The notes beneath the pieces were generated by a model, which was given only the letters and a program-made list of their open reading frames with translations, was not told where the DNA came from and searched no databases. Shown here one piece after another: positions 1 to 5,683 of a stretch of 6,559 bases of DNA; the stretch's first letter is position 1, and each line of letters opens with the position of its first letter. Made by a program: the position numbers and the translations under genes. Source of the DNA: Deltaproteobacteria bacterium (GTDB taxonomy: Bacteria; UBA10199; SPLOWO2-01-44-7); contig JACQMB010000133.1 in the NCBI GenBank assembly GCA_016203765.1, forward strand, positions 1 through 6,559, in the 5' to 3' direction.

Positions 1-4
1 ATTG

Positions 5-87
5 TGGAGGGGGGAGGATTCGAACCTCCGAAGCCGTACGGCATCGCGTTTACAGCGCGACCTCTTTGGCCGCTTGAGTACCCCTCC
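5..87 (-). tRNA. tRNA-Tyr (anticodon GTA)
   Basis: Read on the minus strand this folds as a complete class II tRNA of 83 nt. It has a perfect 7-bp acceptor stem (GGAGGGG with CCCCTCC), a 3-bp D stem, and a 5-bp anticodon stem TCGCG/CGCGA around loop CTGTAAA, giving anticodon GTA (positions 51-53). A long variable arm carries a GCCG/CGGC stem, and the T arm is GGAGG-TTCGAAT-CCTCC. The discriminator base is A. The 3' CCA is not encoded (the genome reads CAA after the discriminator), so it must be added by nucleotidyltransferase. The first 38 nt of the tRNA also carry the 3' end of the upstream open reading frame. Order after tRNA-Thr(TGT) matches the thrU-tyrU order of many bacteria, where glyT, thrT and tuf follow; these would lie left of this window. 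Confidence 0.97.
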
Positions 88-685
88 CACTCGCAAGTAT
101 TTCTTCAAAACACTCCTCGATCCATTTATTTATTTGCATCACCAATTTTTTATCATGGTACCGAACGTGGATCAGACCGTGTTTCATCTTAGAGCCCAAC
201 TTACCCTTAGCATCGGTTCGCACATAAGGTTTACTGAACTTCTCTCTGGGAATATCTGTAACCTTTGACCAAAAATTCATAAGCTCATCTACGTCGTGTT
301 GAGGATAACAATACAAATAAAGGCCTAATTTTGATTCTTTTACCCCACAAATCTCCCTTAAAAATTTTACAAAAATCTTTACCATCCTAGGATCGCTGTT
401 CGCAAAATCAATGCTCCAACCTCTCTTAGCCCCCTCTCCCCAATAAAGAGCCACACCCATGGTCTTTAACATCGCTTGATGAACAAACTCTACATAGGAA
501 GGCTTAAACGAAGGAGCCTTTCTTAAATATCTAAAATTATTTGTTTCTGCAGAACTCCGACGTGGGATCCCTTTTCGCCGCATTAGTTTATACACACTAT
601 TCATACTCACACTAAGCTTCCCAGCCACTTCCCGCACAGAAAGTCCTTCTGCGTACAAGTTCTTAACAGATTCAATCAATTCCAT
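50..685 (-). CDS. HTH / LAGLIDADG-like putative homing endonuclease between two tRNAs
   Basis: Predicted 211-residue protein. Residues 1-43 form a helix-turn-helix of the resolvase/sigma-region-4 type (LSVREVAGKLSVSMNSVYKL). Residues 77-86 read MGVALYWGEG, which resembles a LAGLIDADG helix ending in an acidic catalytic residue (E84), followed by a strand and helix (SIDFANSDPRMVKIFVKFL). A later KGKLGS...GLIHVRYHD segment resembles HTH-plus-YWGEG proteins I recall from uncultured bacteria, usually annotated as hypothetical. Only one such motif is visible, so a homodimer is expected if it is an endonuclease; a DNA-binding regulator is the alternative. The ATG lies 10 nt after tRNA-Thr with AGAGAAG upstream. 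The stop TAA is positions 50-52, within the tRNA-Tyr anticodon loop, so residues 200-211 are tRNA sequence and conserved fold probably ends near residue 190. The gene is AT-rich (positions 481-540 are 19/60 G+C), suggesting acquisition. Confidence 0.72.
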   Translation of the reverse strand: MELIESVKNLYAEGLSVREVAGKLSVSMNSVYKLMRRKGIPRRSSAETNNFRYLRKAPSFKPSYVEFVHQAMLKTMGVALYWGEGAKRGWSIDFANSDPRMVKIFVKFLREICGVKESKLGLYLYCYPQHDVDELMNFWSKVTDIPREKFSKPYVRTDAKGKLGSKMKHGLIHVRYHDKKLVMQINKWIEECFEEILASGRGTQAAKEVAL

Positions 686-695
686 AACTTCTCTG

Positions 696-768
696 AGCCG
701 GCGACTGGAGTCGAACCAGCGACCTACTGATTACAAATCAGTTGCTCTACCAACTGAGCTACGCCGGC
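696..768 (-). tRNA. tRNA-Thr (anticodon TGT)
   Basis: The minus strand folds as a canonical 73-nt tRNA. The acceptor stem is GCCGGCG/CGCCGGC, the D arm GCTC-AGTTGGTA-GAGC, and the anticodon stem ACTGA/TCAGT around loop TTTGTAA, giving anticodon TGT (threonine). The variable region is 5 nt (AGGTC), and the T arm is GCTGG-TTCGACT-CCAGT with one G-T pair. The discriminator is T and CCA is not encoded. It lies about 140 nt downstream of rlmB on the same strand and only 10 nt before the start codon of the HTH/LAGLIDADG-like gene, so the tRNA and that gene probably share a transcript. Confidence 0.97.
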
Positions 769-865
769 GTTATCGTTTTAAAGACAAAAACCTCTCCACT
801 TGCGTTACCGCATCGAAAAAATTTTTGATCAATTTTTACGAATAGCTACCGGCCCCAATTTAAAA

Positions 866-911
866 ATTATAAAAGCCAATGATTTCTATGGAATTTCCCT
901 AAGGTTGTCAA
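866..911 (-). promoter_or_regulatory. Putative sigma-70 promoter of the tRNA-Thr/tRNA-Tyr cluster
   Basis: On the minus strand a consensus -35 hexamer TTGACA (906-911) is followed by a 17-bp spacer and a 4/6 -10 match TAGAAA (883-888). A perfect TATAAT lies slightly further down (866-871), but it has no good -35 at 16-18 bp. Either could start the tRNA transcript. The TTGACA contains the rlmB stop codon TGA. The rest of the gap down to tRNA-Thr (769-865) is AT-rich leader with a short AT palindrome at 812-829. I see no GC-rich hairpin with a T-run that would terminate rlmB transcription, so read-through from rlmB into the tRNAs is possible. Confidence 0.45.
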
Positions 912-1660
912 GGGCTTAAATGGCGTTGGCACAAAATTTGCCCCATGAAGATGCCGGCGGCAACCGAGACGTTCAGGGAGTCGATATTTCCATCCATCGG
1001 GACAGTCAGCAAACGGTCGCAGTGTTCCCGCACCAGCCTTCTTAAACCCCTCCCTTCACTGCCAAGGAGCAGAGCAATGGGAAAATTGAATTTTTCCTCA
1101 AAGATAGATTCGCCCCCGTCCCCTGTAGATCCATAAATAAAAAAATTATTACTTTTTAAATAGTTAATAACATTAACTAAATTTACTTCTTTAACTATTC
1201 GAAGCCACTCCTGGGCCCCTGCCGCCGCCTTGCAAACGGCATTGGTAATGGGTACCTGGCGATGTTTAAGGAGAATCAGTCCGCTCGCCCCGCATTGGTG
1301 GGCGGTCCGGATAATCGCCCCCACGTTGTGAGGGTCCTGGATTTCATCCAAAAGGACCAAAAATCCCCCCTTTTTATCCTCTATGGCCTTTTGGATGACC
1401 TCCTCCAGCTCGGCATATTGAAAAGCCGAGACCTGGGCGGCCACCCCCTGGTGTTCGTTGGAGCCGGTCATGTTGGCGATTTCCGATGGGTGGACCTCGT
1501 TAACGGGGATGTTTTTTGACGCAAGCAGGTTTTTCAGCTCCTCCGATTTCGCGTCCCCCGCCTTCCGGGCCCAAAAAACTTTATAGACCTTGCGCCGGCC
1601 GGCCTTTAAAATCTCCAGGACGACGTTCTTTCCGCCCAAAATTTCGCGTTGCGGATTCAT
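908..1660 (-). CDS. rlmB: 23S rRNA (guanosine-2'-O-)-methyltransferase RlmB (SpoU/TrmH family)
   Basis: The 250-residue protein has the family's usual length and architecture. Residues 6-78 are the L30e-like RNA-binding domain (ILGGKNVVLEILKAG at the start, NEHQGVAAQV at its end). The SPOUT knot carries motif 1 at 104-125 (LLDEIQDPHNVGAIIRTAHQ; N112 and R118), motif 2 at 197-210 (LLLGSEGRGLRRLV; E202) and motif 3 at 225-240 (NIDSLNVSVAAG; N230). RlmB uses S-adenosylmethionine to methylate the 2'-O of a guanosine in the 23S rRNA peptidyl-transferase region (G2251 in E. coli). TrmH-type tRNA methyltransferase is less likely because NEHQGV and motif 3 are typical of RlmB. The ATG overlaps the upstream gene's stop as ATGA (1657-1660) with GAGG just before it, which implies translational coupling. 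Positions 1141-1200 are extremely AT-rich (8/60 G+C) beside a GC-rich flank. Confidence 0.93.
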   Translation of the reverse strand: MNPQREILGGKNVVLEILKAGRRKVYKVFWARKAGDAKSEELKNLLASKNIPVNEVHPSEIANMTGSNEHQGVAAQVSAFQYAELEEVIQKAIEDKKGGFLVLLDEIQDPHNVGAIIRTAHQCGASGLILLKHRQVPITNAVCKAAAGAQEWLRIVKEVNLVNVINYLKSNNFFIYGSTGDGGESIFEEKFNFPIALLLGSEGRGLRRLVREHCDRLLTVPMDGNIDSLNVSVAAGIFMGQILCQRHLSP

Positions 1661-3975
1661 TCAAGCCTCAATATTTGTCGGACATCTAGAACAGTTGCTT
1701 CAATCAGATCAACAATCTCCTGTTTCCAAGCCGGATCTTGTGCCATCGCCTCCTGATAAGCGGTCATATCTTTGCGAATCGCCCTCCAGTCTTTGTTCCC
1801 CACCCAAGGGGTTTTCAAAATCCTCCCCAGCCCTTTGGCACCGATCAATGTTTTCATTTCCGACCAAAAGAAAGCTCCCAACTCGATCAGTGCGGCCTGT
1901 TGTTCGGGACTGAAACTCCCCCCGGTGCTTAAAACCAATTCGGGTCCTTTTCTTAAAACCTCCAACGCCCAAGCCGCCTCCATCACCTTTTGCCAGGCCT
2001 GCCGGGCATGATCCCGCATCCATTCTACAAAAAAGCGCCGGCGAACTTCAAAGGTCAAATCGGTTTGGGAGGCGACCATCATGGCCTTTTGATCGGAGGC
2101 GGAGGGGCGCCAAATAATCCGTTTTGATTTTTCCTGGCGGGTCAGACGCAGCACAACGATACCGTTCCCCCTCGGGTCTTCACGCAGACTGAGCAACTCC
2201 GGTTGATACTCCAATGTAAAACGACGAAAGGCCCGACGCCAAGTGTCCGCAGGATCGGTGGATGGGGGAAACCATCGCTCCCATACTTTCAATCTTTCTC
2301 GCCATCTCGGTTTCGGTTCTACAAGGTCCTCCGGGAAAAAAAATCCTGCGCCGGGGGGGTAGACAAAGGCGGTGAAGAGATAATCGTATCGCCTCGCTCT
2401 CGATTGATCCGTTTGATCCCTGGGGTCGTCCAAATTGATGAAGCCGAGTGGCCCAAAGTATCCCCCTTCTACTACCGGTGCAAACCACTCAAAACCCGGA
2501 ACCTGCGCCTTAATTACCTTCGGATAGGGAAAGGGGGAGGGGAGGAGGGCCTCGACGGCCAATGCCGCCGGCTTTAGAGTGTCGCCCACCCGCCCCGAGA
2601 CAGTCACACTCAACCGAAATGGATGGGAACTCTGAGCGCCCCGCCGGAGCAATTCTTCCACCGTTTCGGCCAACGTCCGGGGATCGCGGGCCGGCCAAAG
2701 CAAAAGATTCTCTTCCTCACCTTTCAACAAGGTGTGCCAGGTTACAAAACCTTGCCAAACCCCGGCCCTCCCCAAAATGTCTCTCACCTTCCCCCCAACT
2801 GTGGGCAGGCCCCGCAGTGTATTTTCCTGCTCCAGAAGGTCGGTCGCCAACTCCCGAATCTTTTCCCCGTCGGGTAACTCCACGAAATCGAAATCGGCCG
2901 GATCGGCCCCCTCCGCCAAAAACTCCCATTCCGAGGCCTCGCCTTTCAACCATCGTTCCCCTTTCAAAAGAATCAGCCGAACCGCCGCGTAAGAAATCTC
3001 GCCGCAAAAGGAATAGGCGTAATCGATCAAGGCGTGGAGTCTCTTTTTTGCATCGGCGCTGCGATCATTCATCACGGCCAGTGCGGCCGGCCGGACGGCC
3101 GGATCGCCCCGAAGCCTTTGAACCCTATTTGAAAAAACAGATGGAACAGCAGTTGTGAGGAGTCGATTTCTCTCCAAAGAGACCACCCGCTTTAAAGGAA
3201 ATTCAAAATGATGATCCTCCAGGACCAGTAAAAGATGCACATAAGTTTCGGTCTCCACCAGATTCATGCGTTGGCTCCCTTTTTCAAAGGCTTGAAACTC
3301 TTCCGATAAAAATCGAAACAGGCGAAGTTTATTCTCCTCCGGCAAGTGGTTCAATAAATCATAAAAAAGGTCTCGTATATGAAAGAGAGTGGAAAGCAGC
3401 TCCAAATGTTGCACAGGGGAAAGCAGGGGAAGGGTCTGAATTAACATGTTTCTGTATTCCGCCAACAGCACGCTATCTTTGTGCCTAACCAAAATTTCGG
3501 CAAACCGTTTGGCATCTTCAAAACTTGGCTCCGGATTCACTCTCCAAGTCCTTACGGTCCCGGGGATTGCCGTCTTCGGCTTTTGTCCCGCCGCCCGCCA
3601 TCCGATCGCCGAGGCACCGTTGGGATGGAGGAGAGAAGCCGCGTGATGAAGAGATTGCCTCACCTCCTGCGGGACCAAACCAAAACTTTTGGTTGGGGTG
3701 GCATCGACTTTCCACGACCGACCCCGCATCAAGGCCATCCGTATCTTTGTTTGATGTTTGGAGGCGACCGCCTCGATTTTGGAGGAGTGAACGAAGCGCC
3801 CTTCCCGGACCGCCTGCAAAAGGCCAGCCAGCTCCGCTAGGTTTTCATCCTGCTCGAAGGCCGCCTCGGTCCAGGCCAGTTGCGTTTGATCAAATGGGCC
3901 TCCGACCACCGCCTGAGAAAATGAAGCGGGACCGGCAAAAGCAGGAACAACAAAATTGGGATTCAAAATTGCCAT
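1657..3975 (-). CDS. Conserved-looking protein of unknown function, 772 residues
   Basis: I do not recognise this family. The protein is 772 residues, soluble-looking, with no signal peptide or membrane segment and only one cysteine (C324). The N-terminal half is mostly helical, with leucine-rich amphipathic stretches (about 155-260 and 310-345) and acidic segments. The middle (about 450-550) looks beta-rich with aromatic and glycine/proline patches (FEWFAPVVEGGYFGPLGF, FTAFVYPPGAGFFFPED). The C-terminal part (555-772) is Trp/Arg-rich and helical (RWRERLKVWERWFPP). No P-loop, metal-binding cluster or obvious catalytic motif stands out. The start ATG lies 15 nt after the permease stop without a convincing Shine-Dalgarno sequence; the nearest is AGG about 20 nt upstream. 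The stop overlaps the rlmB start (ATGA). Reading frame integrity over 2.3 kb and tight packing between two known genes argue that it is real and co-expressed with them. Confidence 0.85.
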   Translation of the reverse strand: MAILNPNFVVPAFAGPASFSQAVVGGPFDQTQLAWTEAAFEQDENLAELAGLLQAVREGRFVHSSKIEAVASKHQTKIRMALMRGRSWKVDATPTKSFGLVPQEVRQSLHHAASLLHPNGASAIGWRAAGQKPKTAIPGTVRTWRVNPEPSFEDAKRFAEILVRHKDSVLLAEYRNMLIQTLPLLSPVQHLELLSTLFHIRDLFYDLLNHLPEENKLRLFRFLSEEFQAFEKGSQRMNLVETETYVHLLLVLEDHHFEFPLKRVVSLERNRLLTTAVPSVFSNRVQRLRGDPAVRPAALAVMNDRSADAKKRLHALIDYAYSFCGEISYAAVRLILLKGERWLKGEASEWEFLAEGADPADFDFVELPDGEKIRELATDLLEQENTLRGLPTVGGKVRDILGRAGVWQGFVTWHTLLKGEEENLLLWPARDPRTLAETVEELLRRGAQSSHPFRLSVTVSGRVGDTLKPAALAVEALLPSPFPYPKVIKAQVPGFEWFAPVVEGGYFGPLGFINLDDPRDQTDQSRARRYDYLFTAFVYPPGAGFFFPEDLVEPKPRWRERLKVWERWFPPSTDPADTWRRAFRRFTLEYQPELLSLREDPRGNGIVVLRLTRQEKSKRIIWRPSASDQKAMMVASQTDLTFEVRRRFFVEWMRDHARQAWQKVMEAAWALEVLRKGPELVLSTGGSFSPEQQAALIELGAFFWSEMKTLIGAKGLGRILKTPWVGNKDWRAIRKDMTAYQEAMAQDPAWKQEIVDLIEATVLDVRQILRLE

Positions 3976-3990
3976 GCGGTAACAAAAAGT

Positions 3991-4752
3991 TCAACCTGTA
4001 TATTTCCAAAGGAGATAAGACAAAAGGAGGGTTAAAGCAACAGCCAACATGATCCGAACCAGGCGGTCGCCGTGTTTGAGAGCCAAGTGGCTCCCCAGAT
4101 AATGGCCTCCCATGCTAAAGAGTGCCAATGGAATGCCGATACCAAACAGGACCGCGCCATGGGAGAGAAAAGCGACCAAGGCCGCCAGATTCGACAAAAG
4201 ATTGAAAAAGCGGGCGGTCGCGGCCGCGTGCAAAAAGTTGAGCCGAGCCACACCATATAAACACAACAAAAGAAGGCTCCCGGTCCCCGGTCCGAACATC
4301 CCGTCATACCCGCCGAGGGTGACGGTGATGAGCGGAATGATCGTATAGAGCCGGAGTGATTTCCAGCGGATCGGTATTTCCCTGTGCCCCTTCGGTTTGG
4401 GAATCAAGGTAAACGCCGCCGCCACCGGCAGGGCAACGATAATAATTTTCGCCACCAGCGCATCGGGGATAATCGCCACGAAATTGGCACCCGCCGCCGC
4501 GGCCGCCAGTGAAAACGGCACGCCGACCAAAGCCACCGGCCAAAGGACCCGTTTGTTCAAAACATAGCGCCCGGTGGAGACGAATGTCCCAACAGTTGAG
4601 ACAAATTTATTGGTCCCCAGCGTTTGAGTGGGGGGAATCCCCGCGATCAGATAGGCCGGGACCGTGAGCAAGCCCCCGCCCCCGGCGATAGAATCGATAA
4701 ATCCGGCGACAAAAATCACAGGGGCCAGAAACAAAAGATCAGCGTTAAACAC
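3991..4752 (-). CDS. TauE/SafE (TSUP) family membrane permease, YfcA type
   Basis: The 253-residue protein is strongly hydrophobic with about 7-8 predicted membrane segments (roughly 5-24, 27-45, 70-92, 97-117, 135-152, 155-170, 184-215, 231-250). It shows the two half-family motifs of TSUP permeases: GFIDSIAGGGGLLTVPA (17-33) with TLGTNKF (44-50), and the second-half GGYDGMFGPGTGSLL (147-161), followed by ARFFNLLSNLAAL (179-191). These are characteristic of the YfcA branch. Relatives are thought to move sulfonates, sulfite or other small organic anions across the inner membrane; the substrate here cannot be read from sequence. The start is GTG (4750-4752), chosen because it gives the usual family N terminus. 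No ATG lies closer and the upstream Shine-Dalgarno is weak. It is the first gene of the run continuing into the 772-residue protein and rlmB. Confidence 0.92.
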   Translation of the reverse strand: MFNADLLFLAPVIFVAGFIDSIAGGGGLLTVPAYLIAGIPPTQTLGTNKFVSTVGTFVSTGRYVLNKRVLWPVALVGVPFSLAAAAAGANFVAIIPDALVAKIIIVALPVAAAFTLIPKPKGHREIPIRWKSLRLYTIIPLITVTLGGYDGMFGPGTGSLLLLCLYGVARLNFLHAAATARFFNLLSNLAALVAFLSHGAVLFGIGIPLALFSMGGHYLGSHLALKHGDRLVRIMLAVALTLLLSYLLWKYTG

Positions 4753-4903
4753 CTCGGCACTATGCCATGAAAGGAAATGTCCAGGAAGACAAAGATGCGG
4801 ATGAAAAACCCATTGAAATGATTAGAAGTTCCGGTTGTCCGCAGATTTTTCTTCCCTTTGAGAGATAAAAATACTAGGGTCTTTCGCAACGAGGAGGTTT
4901 CCA
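4753..4903. other. Divergent intergenic region between permease and 240-aa gene
   Basis: This 151-bp gap separates two divergently transcribed genes and must hold both promoters if each is expressed from here. I see TACTAG (4872-4877) as a possible -10 for the plus-strand gene and TCTAAT on the minus strand as a possible -10 for the permease, but neither has a convincing -35. No riboswitch-like or operator-like inverted repeat was recognised. Confidence 0.5.
4891..4897 (+). promoter_or_regulatory. Ribosome binding site for the 240-aa gene
   Basis: GAGGAGG lies 6 nt before the ATG at 4904, a near-perfect anti-Shine-Dalgarno match with good spacing. It fixes the start of the downstream gene and suggests efficient initiation, unlike the weak sites of the neighbouring permease and 772-residue genes. 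Confidence 0.85.
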
Positions 4904-5626
4904 ATGCCCACTCCATCCAGACCCGCGGCGTCCTGCCCTCCACAGGTTCAAAAAATTATCGACAAGCTCAACCGCGCGCACGGCTCTCCCTTTCTTGATT
5001 GCGCCAAGATGGCCGAAACCAAAAGGAATACCCTCCGCGTTGAAGCAACAAACGGCGACGGCACAAAAACGGTCATCGAGATTGACCGCGACGGCGATAT
5101 TTTTCGCTCCACCTTTTGCGGTGAAAGCACCAAGGGACGCTTCCGCGCCGCCGACCATTATCTTCTGGATAACGAGGGTGTTCATATCACACAGGCGCCC
5201 CAACCCCTGTGTGTCGATGAAAGACGCACCCCTCTTTTCGTCACGGTTTCTCTCGAAGACCTTTCCATTATGCGAAACGCCCTCCGTTCCCGCCGGAGAG
5301 GGGATGGCAGTCCTCGACCGAATCGATGCGAAATAAGCACCTCCTCGGGCGATATCTTTAATGTCTTTGCCAACCGCTCCCTTAAATACTTTTGGTCGTC
5401 GCGGAAGGATGCCGAGAATCACCTGAATGCTTTAACACAGGCCGGAAAGTGCGACGGGACCCCGCCCCAATCAGATCAAGTTCATTGCGCAATTCTGCGC
5501 ACGCAGGACCAATCGTGGTATGTCTTTGTCAACGGCGAGATCGATGAGTGGTTTTGGGATGCAGAGGCCGCCCGGGATCGCGCCCGCTCGCTGGGTTGCG
5601 GGACTCCGATCAAAACATTCGAGTAA
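4904..5626 (+). CDS. Hypothetical protein with duplicated Cys-bounded C-terminal module
   Basis: I do not recognise this 240-residue protein. It has no membrane segment or evident signal peptide. The C-terminal part contains two related modules, about 142-186 and 195-235. Each begins with Cys, has VFxN exactly 12 residues later (V154/V207), then an FW pair (163-164, 217-218), an acidic/alanine helix, and ends in a Cys just before GTP (C183-DGTP, C232-GTP). The N-terminal part (about 41-115) is probably a beta-rich domain (LRVEATNGDGTKTVIEIDRDGD) with C72 and C103. Total cysteine count is eight; the paired cysteines in each module could form a disulfide or bind metal, which is inference. The start is supported by a strong GAGGAGG site. 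It stands alone on the plus strand, divergent from the permease and convergent with the leucine-rich-repeat gene, so context gives no functional clue. Confidence 0.82.
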   Translation: MPTPSRPAASCPPQVQKIIDKLNRAHGSPFLDCAKMAETKRNTLRVEATNGDGTKTVIEIDRDGDIFRSTFCGESTKGRFRAADHYLLDNEGVHITQAPQPLCVDERRTPLFVTVSLEDLSIMRNALRSRRRGDGSPRPNRCEISTSSGDIFNVFANRSLKYFWSSRKDAENHLNALTQAGKCDGTPPQSDQVHCAILRTQDQSWYVFVNGEIDEWFWDAEAARDRARSLGCGTPIKTFE

Positions 5627-5633
5627 TTGCTTT

Positions 5634-5672
5634 CGGTTCATGCCCTGACCGCCGGCATTGGGCATTGAACCG
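5634..5672. terminator. Strong hairpin between convergent genes, possible bidirectional terminator
   Basis: CGGTTCATGCCC (5634-5645) pairs with GGGCATTGAACCG (5660-5672) as a 12-bp stem with one bulged base and a 14-nt loop. It lies 7 nt after the stop of the 240-residue gene and 11 nt from the stop of the convergent leucine-rich-repeat gene. That position suits a shared terminator. No clear T-run follows on either strand, so it may act with Rho or simply protect 3' ends. Confidence 0.5.
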
Positions 5673-5683
5673 CGTCGATAAGC

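Noticed and set aside
2..268. Plus-strand open frames across tRNA-Tyr
   Set aside because: They run through the tRNA gene and antisense to the HTH/LAGLIDADG-like gene, with no family resemblance.
50..695. Integrated mobile element with att direct repeats at tRNA-Tyr
   Set aside because: I found no duplicated tRNA end flanking the insert and no integrase; the insert is a single gene beginning right after tRNA-Thr.
812..829. AT-rich palindrome downstream of rlmB as an intrinsic terminator
   Set aside because: The stem is nearly all A-T with no loop and no GC-rich core, so it would be too weak to terminate; it is probably just an AT-rich leader.
2562..3158. 198-residue plus-strand open frame opposite the 772-residue gene
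   Set aside because: It has biased, low-complexity Pro/Arg-rich composition, no ribosome site, and lies wholly antisense to a longer well-packed gene; it is a shadow of that gene's codon use.
3525..4052. 175-residue plus-strand open frame spanning the 772-residue/permease junction
   Set aside because: It is antisense to both genes, Pro/Arg-rich without a recognisable domain, and has no upstream Shine-Dalgarno sequence.
4716..4943. 75-residue minus-strand frame upstream of the permease
   Set aside because: It overlaps the permease start in another frame, has no recognisable domain and no ribosome site.
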